This document shows positions 44,379-56,512 of a stretch of 64,000 bases of DNA, in pieces. How positions within the stretch are numbered: the stretch's first letter is position 1; each line of letters begins with the position of its first letter. The position numbers and the translations under genes were made by a program. The notes beneath the pieces were generated by a model. That model was not told the origin of the DNA. It searched no databases and worked only from the letters and a program-made list of their open reading frames with translations. Source of the DNA: Asterella californica (Eukaryota > Streptophyta > Marchantiopsida > Marchantiales > Aytoniaceae); the NCBI GenBank assembly GCA_036924285.1, contig JAYKYS010000009.1:22858001-22922000 (forward strand). The letters run 5' to 3'.

Positions 44379-44864
44379 TGTAAGATGGGCTCTAGAGTGA
44401 ACTCAAAACTCGAATGGTGGTGCATTCGCATCCTTTATATAGTGAGAGGAATAGTACATGATAAGCTTTCGGCCAGTGCTGATCTCTCACGCGGATCGCT
44501 GATGTGGCTTACATGCAGCTTTAGATCTAGTCAACATCTAGAGGGTTCAGAATGAGCCACGTAAGAGGCTCGCTGGAAAGTTCTAGAAGCTTCCTTCTGG
44601 AAGCTTCCCAACTGGAAAGTTCTAGAAGCTTCTTTCTAGAAACTTCCTTCTGGAAGCTTCTCGACTGGAAAGTTCTCAAAGCTTCTTTCTAGAAACTTCC
44701 TTCTGGAAGTTTCCCGGTGGACTTTTGGCGCACCCGTCTATTGGTAGAAGTATTATTTGCTGCATGTATTCTTCGGCCAACTTAGTCGTAACTAATTCTT
44801 ATACCAAAGACTTCTACCAAATCAATTTCCCCTCTAGTTGATAAGTATGGCTCTACTTATTACA
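44379..44864 (-). repeat. Element B 5' LTR
   Basis: 486 bp, matching 24681-25172. On the minus strand the heat-shock-element array (44576-44713) is followed by TATA box 'ctatataaag' (44433-44442). Downstream of 44864 the interrupted A' LTR resumes with CCAGT. Confidence 0.9.
44576..44713 (-). promoter_or_regulatory. Array of heat-shock elements in the B 5' LTR
   Basis: Perfect four-module units GAAagTTCtaGAAgcTTC at 44576-44593 and 44615-44632. Three-module units lie at 44595-44607, 44634-44646, 44648-44660 and 44701-44713. This LTR would have been the promoter copy, about 135 bp upstream of the TATA box. The pattern is seen directly; heat response is inferred from the known consensus. Confidence 0.72.
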
Positions 44865-46283
44865 CCAGTCTCCTCTCTACTCGATTCTGTCCTCTAATCT
44901 CAATCTCTTGATGTCAAAACTCTGATCAGTCAGAAAATCTCTTCAGACGTAATCTCTGTGTAAAAATTCTCTCCTCATCTCTACTGTTTCTCTACTCGAT
45001 AGTCTCTGCACGGTACTCCAATAATTTGACAATACCTTGAGAATTCTCTCTCTCTGGAGTACACCCCTCTGGGTTTTCCTCCACCCTATGTAACCTTTAG
45101 TGTCACCTGGCAGGGATAAAAGATGCCCTAAATAGATGGCAGTAGAAAAATAGATCACTGATAATAAATCTACACGTAAGAAGACTAGTTCACTAAGCCT
45201 TCGCATGTTCATCTATACGGACGGCCACCAAGTCGGTCGTACAGTTAGCATTTGACACCTCCAATCGAAATGACTCCACCACGGCTACCTGTGGCCATCG
45301 GAATCACCTCGTTTTGACACGTGGAGCCCGAGTTATCACCATTGTCGTTTTCTGACCCCCTTAAACTTTGAAGTGCCGTAAGTATTGCCTCAAGTATCAG
45401 TTTCACTTGATTTTTCGACTCAAGTGAATAATATGATGAGATGTACATTTTTTTAGAAAATTTTTGGTACCTACTTGGAGTATCTTTGATGTCATCTCGC
45501 TATCCCATGACTTAGAGGGCCACAACTGAATTCGTACTAGTGATCCCGACAACCCGAAGGCGAGCTTAGTCCTCTAGCATATGATCCATTTCGAAATCCG
45601 ATGGTAAACTCCCTCTAACATCCACACCAGGTGATTGCACTAGTGCAGGGATAGACGGAGGCGTCCCGTATTCACGATACCTTTAAGGGACATCTAGTGT
45701 CTCGCCCCCTAGGCAACTTAGTGTCCCTCATATTCTCTCGAAAGGACCAGCCTACTCCAAGCTGGTTGTGAGTCTGAAAAGATTTGATCCGGAGACCTCC
45801 TCCTTACAAGTTTCTTAGCTACACTACGGAAGCTGATCTCACAACTGATTTTAGAGACCATTTCTAAGTTGATATGCTAACAAAGTGCGGTATTTCGTCT
45901 TTCCTTCACTAACACGAAGTGCCATAATTTTCTCTAGACATGTTCTTTTTGTGCAGTTCGAAATGCAAACAAATACTACAATCTACAATCTACATGAGAA
46001 AAATCTAAATATTTTTCGAACTCACTCAGATTTATGGTAAATTTCCCGGTATTAGAAATCTTGTAGAAGAACCTCAAGTAACTTTTTGCTTGCAACTCCG
46101 TTTGTAACTTTTGAACATACCACGGTGATCAGCGTGACGAGATCTACGCCGTGATCTTTTTAGATTTTTGAATGCTCACTTCTTCCAGAATCAACTTTTC
46201 TGAGATCTTAACTTCACTCAGAGAGACTAACTTCTAACTGAGAGATGAATTATTTACTATGTGGAATAATTCACATCACGACA
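44865..46283 (-). repeat. Element A' 5' LTR, outer part
   Basis: It continues the LTR cut at 24680. On the minus strand it starts TGTCGTGATGTGAATTATT at 46283, matching the start of the element A LTR. It includes the 165 bp or so that are missing from the left A' LTR, and the second tRNA-like stretch (45780-45826). Confidence 0.85.
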
Positions 46284-48472
46284 GCACTCTGAACCCCTCA
46301 AACTTTTATGTGTCTATTATGCTCACATGTACAGTGCGACATGATCTTTTACATGACCATGTAACTGAAAAGACGATCGATTGTCAATGACGGGTATGAT
46401 CAAGAAACAAATTCTTTAGAGGGATATGATCGAGCATGACTTTCATACTTAAAGGATGATCAAGAAAATTTTTGCGTTTGTGTTAATCCTTTAGCTTCTG
46501 ACTGTGATCAAACAATAAATAATGAAGATTGCACAAAGTGCTCACAACGAGACACATTGACAGTGGTTTGAATCCATGATGAACAAAAAAGTACAAAAGA
46601 TACACATGGAAAAGGAGAATGTGAGGCGCTGCATAACGACCAAGTTTCACACATACCAACATATAAAAACTCATAGTTTAAATAAAAATACATATCTGCA
46701 CCAACTCGTCTCCCAAAATGAGAAAAATTTTATGAATCGGGGCTCTGGTAAAAGAAAACAGAACTGGATCTTCAACTTTGCAAGCTTGAGAACGAAAACG
46801 AGCAATGAAAAACTATGCATGGTCTGGCATTGACTATTATAACCAGTTTCATGTAATCAATCGATGGAGTCTCGATGTTCATAACTTGTTCATAACGGTA
46901 CGGACTTGTTCATAAAGATACAAACTTGGATGTTAGGTTATTTATTGGAGAATGAGTTTCTATACTAGTTGAGTTTCACTTTTATAGAACAACAGAGATG
47001 GATATGGGTCCAATTTCTTCACACACATTGTGAACGCATTGGACAGAAGTTACAATTATTATAACTTCTCTTGAAAAGATGTGTTTTCACAACAAGACAG
47101 AAAAAGTGGAGTGAGTAAACAATTACACTTTTAGGTAATCAACCTTGATGAACATTCTTTAAATTATAGTTGTTTATTCGATTTCACTGAGTTTATCTTG
47201 CTATCGAAAAACATTCTCTTAAAAAAATTATGACCATTATACCTCCTTCATGGGCACATGGGTTTGCAACAGACCGTTTTTCAGGTGGACATGCAATGAG
47301 CAAAAACTCATAAAAAGAAAAGGATAGAAAGAATCAAGAAAGACTCTTCTTGGTGAAGAAAATGGAAAGAAAGGATATTTTATAATAATAAAAAAGATTT
47401 ACCCAAAATCTTCAGACAAACTTAAGTATGTGATCTTGAAGAATAGTGACATTAGAAAAGATTTAACCAAAAATTTGTTTGATCACAACTCTAATAGATT
47501 TATTGTGTTTTACCGCAACATTTTTAATGAAGTATTGTTTTATCACACTCCTGATTGACTATCGATTATGAAATCATTCTTTTACCATGTCGGGTGATAT
47601 GTCAGATAGTACGTCTTAGTTCTCCGGGGATATATTGTTTAATTGTGTATTTTTATTATTAAAATCATCTGAATGGGAAAAATAAAAATGATAAAAATGA
47701 TAAACAATATAAAAAAATAACTGATTTTATGATCTTTAACCCCTCAAAACTATGATAAAATACATCAAATTAAGAGAGGTGTGATCAAACAAATCTATGT
47801 TTAGAATGAAATAAGGTAAATACAAGAAGAGACTGGCCGGTGTTGTCTTGCCTGGGAAACGTGGTAGCAGGGTACTGTACAGCACAAGACTCCAACTCAG
47901 CTGGCCATGAGCTGACTAATCAAGGCGCTTTTCACCAGCTGACTACGGTAGGGAGCGATGGATTGGGGTTAAAGTGGTCTCTGGACATACGCGGAAGGTC
48001 AAAGGTAGAAATCTTAGAGTCATATTTAATGGGAATAGAAGGCTTAGAGTTCTCCATGCCGCTTGCTGCTGGAGCGGACTATGGAGCGATCTTTCAGTGA
48101 GTAGCTGAACGGAGAGTGGGCCGATTGGAGGATAGGGCCTAGGAAAGGAAAGTAGACGGCGAAAGGATCATTGTTGGTGCCTGATGTCCTTTTTGACTTT
48201 TGAATCTCGCCGTACTTGTAGAGAAAAAGACAGAGTTTCGCAGTTTCTTAGTGGGGGTGAGTTTAAGTGCTCAGATGTCGATCATATAGCTATTTTATTT
48301 CCCGATTCATCTTCGGGGGAGATCGGTTGCTGTTTATCTGGTTGGGATCAGACTTCATTATCTGTTGTCTGTTTCGAGCAACTCGATTTTTGTGTCTCAA
48401 GGAGAGAGACTCTTCCCTGAAGTGGAGAAGAAGCTCGTAAGACGTGAGAATCAGGGCCAGAGCTATTGAGCG
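46284..48472. other. AT-rich intergenic region and upstream region of the hydroxylase gene
   Basis: 46284-47820 is AT-rich and shows no protein similarity I recognise. From about 47830 the composition becomes less AT-rich, suggesting the promoter and 5' untranslated region of the gene starting at 48473. An 86-codon frame at 47840-48100 has no recognisable family, and I do not call it. An in-frame TGA at 48467-48469 lies just before the chosen start codon. Confidence 0.6.
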
Positions 48473-51400
48473 ATGTACTGCCATCTGTTGCTCTCGTTGT
48501 TGTTCTGTGGCATCGCAAATGCTGTTTTTGTGGACGATCTGCCCGGATGGATGGGCGAAACGTATGGCTTTTGCATCTCATTCTCTTTCAGTTTCTGTGC
48601 TTCTTCCCTTCTTTCTTTTTTTTTTAAATTTTCCTTTGAGTTTACTTTCTGGCCATGTTGGGCGCAGTTTTGCAGTTTGATTGCTTGGAGAAGAATGAGT
48701 TGTTGCAGTTGTGATTGAGGACATGTGCGTGTGACAGGCACGATGTTAACGCGCTGCAACCGATCGTCGTTGAGCCGCCCAAAGTGATTGCTTTGTCATG
48801 GCGACCTAGGTAGGTTTGCCATTTTTCTGGTTCGGGTTGGTTCGTTTTGCGTTTTGTGTTCTGATTGGCTGAATTCTCTTAAATTCGATTGTATGGAAAT
48901 GTTGCGGGCGTTGGATGCTCTCATATTACAGTTCGACGAGAACGAACTGACCACATTTTAATACTGGAAACTGCAGAGCGTTTCTGTACAAAAAATTTCT
49001 TACAAATGAGGAGTGCGACCACATTATTATGTTGGTAAGACTTCATGCTGTCCGCAATCATTCTCGCGCGAAATTCGGTTCATAGTCCGTAGATTTCAGG
49101 AGTCTTTATGGCTTTCCTTTATCATCGACGCAGAGAACTTTCTTTTTCCTGCCGGAACTGCGTGGCCTGATATTTTTCCCCAAGAAGTATTCTTGCAATT
49201 TGCTTGTAGATGGAGGACCTAGATCACTTTTCCTGTTCGTATCTAGGGCTCGTGATTGAGGTTATCAACACATTTCTTATTGCATATATCAGACCTGTAC
49301 AGTTGTCTGGGCACTGTATGTTCTTGAGGGGAAGAATTTTGAGCAATGCTTGTGAGTCAAGTTTACCTTGAACATGATTTTCTGTTTTTAAATGCATTTT
49401 GTTTCTTCCCTTGAGGTCTGACAGGCGAGGGATAAGCTGAAGAAATCCATGGTAGCCGATAATGAGTCGGGAAAGAGCGTCGAAAGTGAAATACGAACGA
49501 GCTCTGGGATGTTTCTATCAAAAGGCCAGGTATATCACTATCGCTTTTGACTTATTCTCTTTAAACGTAGAAGAGTCGAGGTCGTGGTCAGTGCTTCTTG
49601 AGTGTTATGTCCGACTTTTTGTCGGATTGTTTTTTTCGCTGGCTCTCACCGTTCAGTCAGTTTCAGATGCCGGCTAGGTTGAACTTGGAAGTCTATTCAT
49701 AATTTCTCCTCTTGGTGGTGACGTTGATATATGTGTCGATGAATTTTTGTTTTAGTAACTCGAGGGAACCCTACAAGAAAATTAAGGTTCGGAGTGCTAC
49801 TATAGAATTTGCCTCTTTCACCGGTTTTCTCCTGGTCAGTGGTCCTTGTGCTTACGGAGAGGGATGGTGTATCCGAGTAGCTTGGCATCAAAATCATTCC
49901 TTTACTCTTTTACAAATGCGGAGAATGTTCTTCTTTTCATGGTCATGGTTCTTATTCTGCGCTTTCTTCACTGTTCAGGACGAGGTCATTAAAAGAGTGG
50001 AAGACAAGATAGCAGCATGGACGTTTTTACCACAGGGTATGATTTTTACCACATGGTATTTGAGTCCTTTCTGTATACATTCACTGCCAAGAGCAATTTA
50101 GAGTTCAACTTAGCCGCCGAAAACCTTTCCGGTTCTACTGGATCTGGTCTAATGTCTGTTGTTCAGTAAGAGCAGCATAGGCGAGGATTTCCTTGACCTG
50201 TTTGCACTTTACAAGGAACCTGCTACTTAAGTATCTTACTGGGATTGTGCTCCTCCTGCTCTTGGTTTTTGACGTTAAGATATGAGTTGTAAGGACCAGT
50301 GTCACAGTTCTCTCATGTCCAACATACATAATGTATCTTCCATGGCAGCAGATGCAAACTGGTTAAGAGAACAGAAACTTAAAACGGATGCTGCTGGGAG
50401 TATCACTCTTACCCGTACCTAGATGGAGAAGTGGAATGAGTAGCCCTAACAGTGGACTGTCATGTGCAGAAAATGGCGAGGCCATTCAAGTGTTGAGATA
50501 TGAGTATGGGCAGAAGTACGAACCTCATTTTGACTATTTTCAGGACAAGTACAATCAAGCGTTGGGTGGACATCGAGTCGCCACTGTGTTGATGTATCTC
50601 TCCGATGTCATTAAGGGTGGGGAGACGGTGTTCCCATCTGCAGGGGTAGGATTCGATGTCATTCTCATACACTATGCCATCTCGTCCTTTGTCTTGTTGG
50701 AAGTGTACATTATTACATTAGGTTTCATTTGTTATCGAGTGAAGTCCACACTTAGCTGCGAGGTCAAACCAACAGTGAACTCACCTTCCTATATCTTTGA
50801 GAACCGTTAGTAGAAACGTTCGCTAACTAGTGTAAGTAACTAGGAAAAGGTACCCAATTTTCGGGCTGCATTTAAGTTCGCTCACCTTCCTCGGAGATAA
50901 ACAGTACAGGCACAAGGACAAATTGCAGGTGCTTTGGGATCACTCTCAAATGTGTCTTCTTCAATCTTAGGTCATAGTCGTACATCGGTGCTGTTCAGAT
51001 TTGACACTAAACTTTCTTTGTGTGACAGCCTAACTGACTCCGAATCGGTTACCGGTGAAGTCCAACTTTCATTGACGCGGTTCATGGTTTGTGTGTTATC
51101 ATGCAGACAAAGCAGTTCAAGGATGACTCCTGGTCAGAATGTGGGAAGAAAGGAATTGGAGGTTCTAGCCTTCCCCAGAAACCGTTATGTCTTGTTCCGT
51201 CAAACAGTTCGAAACTTGCACGACTGGTTGGGTTGATGGGGTTTTGAAGATGCTGTGGTTGCTAATAGTTGTTGATACCTTCCTCTAAAACTCTTGTTCT
51301 TCCTGGTAATGCAGTTAAACCGGAGAAAGGTGACGCCCTTCTGTTTTATAGCTTGCATCCAGATGGTACACCAGATGAGTCCAGTCTTCATGCGGGTTGT

Positions 51401-51610
51401 CCAGTCATTGAAGGCGAGAAATGGTCAGCTACCAAGTGGATCCATGTAGGATCTTTTGATTTGACAGCACGCGAGGTAACGGATTGCGTGGATGAAAATG
51501 CACTTTGTGGTGAGTGGGCTGCTTATGGCGAATGTGAAAAGAATCCTACGTACATGGTAGGAACGAAAAATGATCCAGGCAGATGCCGAAAATCATGCAA
51601 AGTTTGCTAG
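48473..51610 (+). CDS. P4H: Prolyl 4-hydroxylase with C-terminal ShK domain (8 exons, 302 aa)
   Basis: Exons by hand: 48473-48561, 48738-48809, 48977-49034, 49425-49529, 49979-50036, 50470-50645, 51107-51161, 51315-51610. All seven introns (153-461 bp) are GT-AG and phases join to exactly 303 codons. The enzyme hydroxylates prolines of secreted proteins, in plants cell-wall extensins and arabinogalactan proteins, using Fe(II), 2-oxoglutarate and O2. A short signal sequence (MYCHLLLSLLFCGIANA, A-x-A site at 15-17) points to the secretory pathway. Iron ligands are His147, Asp149 and His230, with 2-oxoglutarate-binding Lys240 exactly ten residues on. Core motifs include RTSSGMFLSKGQ and GGETVFPSAG. 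Cys 262, 269, 278, 295, 299 and 302 form the ShK module. The length is normal for plant members. The upstream in-frame stop supports this start. It appears intact. Confidence 0.95.
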
Positions 51611-52738
51611 GTGCTTGGGATCTTGATGTAAATGAATGACGTACACGCCCCAAAGCAAGAATACACGGAGTGTGAACGAACGTTCACAACGCCCGGCCAG
51701 AGACAAGGTTTTGCAGTGGAACGCGTTCAAGTTCGTTGAGCTACTCCAAGAGATGCTACAGCTTTCATCCAGAGTGTATCGGCTGGATCTTGCTTCTATA
51801 CAACGACGATCACTTATCAGAACTTATATTAGTGAGGTGGGTACCTTCAAGTCTGGAAGTGATCGATAGGGGTGTACACTTCTTTGCGTTTTCACGGTCA
51901 AAGCTTCACTTTTGATGGCCGTAAATGAAGACTGGATTAGTTGCCTGAGTCTTAATTTCAAGTCGTCATTATACATTAGTTTTAAAGTCAGTCAGTTTCT
52001 GGTGTACAATCCTTTTTCAGCAAGGAGGAGCTATATTGTAGAATCTGCATCTGGTTACCGAAGCCATATGTCACATTACCCACTATACTGGTGCTGATTA
52101 CAAGCGATTGTAATAGAAGGCTCTCTGGGTCACCTTCACCAAGATAATGGAGAGACACCCGAGATCCTTGCTTTCCACTTAAGTTTGTTCGACCCAGCTT
52201 CGCTATTGACGTTTCTCTATGTGCGTATGTCTGCACCCATCGAAGACAACCTAAGTGAGCAGCAAGTATGCATAGCTCGTTTGAGGAACGTGTTGAAGCC
52301 TTCTACTCGGATGCTCGGACACTAGAAGGATAAGAATACTGTGTATTCCATGGGAACACGAGACACGTCCAGAGAGGAGAAGGACATTTTCTACTGAGCA
52401 ACCAAATCTTTGTAACTTGTAGGTGACAGAAACTGGCGGCGACGGCGAATAGAGACAGCGGTAAACACAGCAGCGCTGAACGAAACCACCCACGGAGGAA
52501 ATGAACAAAGAGTTTAGGAGCGAAAGTAGGAGCAACGGAAAGAAACAGCAACGCCTTAGATATCGTTTCAAGTTGCAAACAACGATGGCTGTAAGACGAG
52601 CTTCAGTCATTTATAAATCATCCGTGACGGGCTTTTATCTTTTCTTACAGAATATCACCACTTGACCAAACTCCAAACCCTTCGCGTACAGGACTTTGTA
52701 GAGCATGCAATAATCTGTGGGGAATATGCTCAGGCGGT
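51611..52738. other. 3' region of the hydroxylase gene, no further gene called
   Basis: The 3' untranslated region presumably lies in the first few hundred bases. Minus-strand frames at 52251-52610 (119 codons) and 52303-52578 overlap each other and have no recognisable family or splice-consistent partner. A divergent gene promoter or short first exon on the minus strand cannot be excluded. Confidence 0.45.
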
Positions 52739-52787
52739 TTAATTTATTATTTAACTTTTTCCTCCGAAAGGTTCAATAATAAATTAA
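52739..52787. repeat. Stem-loop: 21-nt arms, 2 mismatches
   Basis: Arms 52739-52759 and 52767-52787 (TTAATTTATTATT...), loop 7 nt. It lies just downstream of a 'ggggaatatgctc' motif (about 52719). It is the first member of a recurring hairpin family. Confidence 0.75.
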
Positions 52788-53440
52788 TATTGATTAATTG
52801 ATATTTGAGCTCAATAGATTGTCGCAGTAGATTGTCGCACTTATATACAAGGTGTGTCTAGACACTCTACTTGTGGGTTAAGTCTGGCTCTTTTCCGCAC
52901 ATCTTGGTTCAACTAACATATGACAATTAGGGAATAGTTTGATTTTTTTCATATTTAATATATAATTATTATCTAATATATAATTTTTTGCTTTTATTAT
53001 TAAAAAATAAATATTCTCCAAAAGTTCATCGAACATGCATATTATTCGATCTTAGTAAGGGTCTATATCACCACCCGTAGCGTGTGCACCCTTCCATGTA
53101 AGTTCCAACAAAAAGAATAGAAAAAAAGAAGAATGTCGAACAAATAGAGAACCTCGGGTGAAAAAAAAAATATACATCCAAAGCGTACACTCTCTCGGGT
53201 GGAGGAAAAAGACAAACGAGTTTATAAGAAACGAATCGAGTCTTTCGTTGACTGGAAACGAAGTGGATGTGTACGTCCAGAAGAAGCCAGTTATCCGTAA
53301 ATGATAACGGATATTATACTTAGCGTACTATAATCTAACCACTACCTGAAGATATCACAGTGATAACTGCAGTGCTCAATACCTCAAACGTCCGGTATTC
53401 GAGCATGATAACTGACAAGATTTTTGTAATATGTTATTGT

Positions 53441-53671
53441 CTTTATTAATACGAGGACATTAACATGACGTAATATCTTAAAAATTTAAAGGGTATCTGG
53501 ATTATTAAGTACTGCCTTCATTAATATGAGGACATTAAAGTGACATAATATCTTAAAAATTCAAGGGTATCTGGATTGTTAAGTATTGCTTTCATTAATA
53601 TGAGAACATTAACGTGACATAATATCTTAAAAATTTAGGAGGGTATCTGGATTATTAAGTACTGTCCAAAC
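53441..53671. repeat. Tandem repeat, about 75 bp x 3
   Basis: Units start at about 53441, 53516 and 53590. Each contains '(t/c)attaatatgaggacattaa', 'taatatcttaaaaatt' and 'gggtatctggattattaagt'. The copies are roughly 90% alike by eye. Confidence 0.85.
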
Positions 53672-53770
53672 AACATGAAGATCACATCTGATTCGTCTTC
53701 ATGAAAAATAAATCATTTTCAATAATAAAGAAACAGTCTAATACATGAAACGAACTACTAGAAGGTGATA

Positions 53771-53818
53771 ATGCAAGAATCTTACAAAATGTTCTTGCAT
53801 GCAAGATGCATATTCACC
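53771..53818. repeat. Stem-loop followed by a TGCATATTCACC motif
   Basis: Perfect 9-bp arms ATGCAAGAA/TTCTTGCAT (53771-53779, 53792-53800). The motif (53807-53818) is the reverse complement of GGTGAATATGCA, which recurs in the region. Confidence 0.55.
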
Positions 53819-54608
53819 TTTGAACTTTTATCTTGATCCCGCTCGTTCTTAAAAGCGTTAAGCTAAAATCTTATACCAAAGTTAACCAAACTGTTTAAAA
53901 TATTTTATAAATGTGAAGTGTTAGTAAAGCTGGAGACGCGGGAAGACCTGGACTCTTTCTCCAAAATACATATGCAGGATAGTGATTACCACCAGAGTAC
54001 ATTTTATCAAAAGTTTAATTTATTATTTGATATTTTTTGTTTATCGACGAAAAAAAGAATTAATTAAAATCACTACGAACTTGAAGTAGATATGCTCACA
54101 ATGCTACTTTGGGAAGAAATGTACCGTGTTTAGTAATTTCAATAATAATATGAATGCAATTTGCATTCCTCATGGAGCGACAAGAGAAGACAAGCATGCG
54201 AGGCGAGACTTAATTCTTCTAGGCGACTGAAATATTGTTATAATTCTTTCGGATTAGTACTCGTTGTTCATAATCCTTTTACCCTAATCAATTAATGTGA
54301 TTATATAGTTTGTAGCTGATGGAATGAGGCTGCCTTTCTATTCTTTCTTTGCTCTTTTCTCAAATTAAGACACTTAAGAGACAGCAGACCCGGTGATTAT
54401 ATGAACATTCACTACAGAGACAATCCAGTCATCCGGTATAGTGACAACAAGTTACATGCCAAGAGCGGAGGGGGAGTTCGAATCTCACATCAGAACCAAA
54501 AAACACATGCAGAAGAGAGAAATTACTAGCCGCTTATTCCAAAACCAGAGAACAAATGCAGCAGATAATGTGCTTAACTCCGCCAGAAAATTACTCTAAT
54601 CTCAAGTG

Positions 54609-54689
54609 TATATTCACCTCCTCCATGTTTTGATGGAGGAGTAAATATGCAGTCGTTATCTAATCTTTTTGGCAGGAAAGATTAGATAA
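54609..54689. repeat. Double stem-loop with TATATTCACC
   Basis: First stem CTCCTCCAT/ATGGAGGAG (54618-54626, 54633-54641), perfect, loop 6. Second stem TTATCTAATCTTT/AAAGATTAGATAA (54656-54668, 54677-54689), perfect, loop 8. The shared motif in reverse orientation touches the first stem. Confidence 0.75.
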
Positions 54690-56353
54690 TAAATTAAATT
54701 ATTATTAAATTAGTATATTAATAACAAAAGTTCTCCGATTTGTACGTTTAGAAGAGCGAAAATATACTCATACCTTATGGTTTTACTCAAATCATGCAAA
54801 AGTTGCTTTTCATGCTCATTCTATAACTTTTTTTTATTGCAAAATGCATTGCCTGCGATTCGTTATTATGTGTATTTTTTATTTTTATTATGGAACATCG
54901 AGACAGCATTTGGCAAATTAGGATAAATCAAAAGTCATGTTGCAATAATTCTTTTAACTCAAAAGTGCTCCTTCACGTTTTGTAATTTTTTCTTGAAACT
55001 ATCCGATGAACTGTTTCCTAGTCAAGATTCTTAAAAAACACCAATTGGATTCAAAAGGTTCAGCAGAGGCAGTATAGATACAACAATTCTTGTTCATATT
55101 TCCTTTTCATTATTTTGCGTAAAAGAAAATCGCCATTTTACAGGAGAGAAATTATGTTCACAGAAATTCTGAAGATCTCCATAAAAAGTCCACTTGCTCC
55201 TTTACAAGGTAGTTCATTAATCGAAATGACCATAACGCTTTATGGCAAATGCTGAAGAGTCTCTAAGCATGGTGAGTGAAAATGGAGATAACTTGACAGA
55301 GAAAAACTAAATATGCATGTAACATCAAGTGAATGTGCATGCTGGATGAACTTCTGTGAAGCTTTGCTCGTTTGTTGTTATCTGGAAAATTTATAAGTGT
55401 TAAATGGAATTTATTTACTAAATAATTATAAATTATATAAATATTAACGGTTGGCTTATGTCTAGAAACACGAGACCTTGTTGAGAGCGGCTGCCAAAGA
55501 TACAATTCTTGAACGAGAAAAGATATATCTGTTATAATCTCTTCCGAGAAATAAATACTCAAATAATCTGCATCCTTTATACATTCCCTAACTATTGTTA
55601 TACCCTACTAACTATAGTCCATCCAGAACCTCTCATTTCTCAAGATCTTGCAGAGCATAGAAATACAACCGTTAAGGTAAAATTACGTTTGATAGAATCA
55701 GAAGAATGAAATACATTTGAAAGCTATTCACAAGCTTCACACTTTGTGATTTGATAAATTCAATATAGTTAGATGAGACTGAGATCTATATAGTTAAAAG
55801 TTGCCCAGATATTTGGAGAAAACAAGAATCTTTCTCGCCAACTAAAATATAGAGGGGAAAATATTATTTTCCCTTCTTTTATAATGAAACTGGAGGTCAA
55901 ACATTTCTAGATTTAACTTAACTTGTCAAACCTACCCAAAAGGCTTGAAATCTCCTTAACGCATCAAGTACAAAAATGAGGAGATTTGAATTTTTGTCAA
56001 AGTGAATTTGAAATCTCACGAAAGAGCCATGGACAGTATCACAATCTCTCGTAAATCGTTGGGAAATTTTTTGTCCAATTGCATAAATAACAAATAATAT
56101 ATAAAGGACAAAACTTTACCCATGAGTGTTACATTGCGGAAAAGACTATCCGATTACTTGCTTCATGAGCATAAGCCACTCCCTAGAGTAGCGAGTTTCC
56201 ACAATCAGTGCAAGTGCCGCCAGGGCTTTCCGCTATACGTACAACTCCGTAGCTCTTTTGGTAAAAAAGAGTCATGCGACATGTCATGCGACACAATGAA
56301 TAGCAAGACCCCTTCAATCTTTACAAGGGAATATCCTTCTCCACGGACTTGTA

Positions 56354-56512
56354 CAGTGGAGGAAGCCGGGGGTGCAGTGTAAATTTAAATACTGTTGTTT
56401 TACAGGGGTGCAGCGAAGGAAGCGGAGGGTACAGTGTAAATTTAAGTACAATTCTGTTTTACTGGGGTGCAGTGAAGGAAGCCGGAGGTGCCGTGTATAC
56501 AGTGAGATTAGT
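56354..56512. repeat. Tandem repeat, about 56-58 bp x 2.7
   Basis: 'cagtg(g/a)aggaagccgg(g/a)ggtgcagtgtaaattt' type units start near 56354, 56410 and 56468, the last incomplete. Confidence 0.75.

Larger units (their letters stand above)
24681..44864 (-). mobile_element. Element B: minus-strand chromovirus (Ty3/gypsy), interrupted by element C
   Basis: Bounded by LTRs at 24681-25172 (3') and 44379-44864 (5'), about 6% diverged apart from indels. An initiator-Met primer site lies at 44366-44377 and a purine tract at 25173-25190. Coding order on the minus strand is gag, protease, RT, RNase H, integrase, chromodomain. The chromodomain marks it as a chromovirus. C is inserted in the integrase (26091-40143), leaving about 6.1 kb of B. 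Flanks CTAAT and CCAGT look like one 5-bp target duplication altered by two transitions. All coding regions are broken. Confidence 0.9.
16578..46283 (-). mobile_element. Element A': minus-strand Ty3/gypsy relative of A, interrupted by element B
   Basis: About 9.5 kb once the 20.2-kb insertion B (24681-44864) is discounted. Internal proteins match element A throughout, but with many stops and frameshifts. The right-hand 5' LTR is split by B (24414-24680 and 44865-46283, about 1686 bp in total). The left-hand 3' LTR (16578-18123) lacks the first 165 bp or so. LTR divergence over the first 247 aligned bases is about 7% by eye. The flanks, GCGT and GCAC, are not identical, so the target duplication is mutated or lost. 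A' is the oldest layer of the nest. Confidence 0.88.

Noticed and set aside
47840..48100. An 86-codon frame upstream of the hydroxylase
   Set aside because: No recognisable family. It more likely lies in the promoter or 5' untranslated region.
52251..52610. A 119-codon minus-strand frame downstream of the hydroxylase
   Set aside because: It overlaps another frame, has no family signal and no plausible partner exons.
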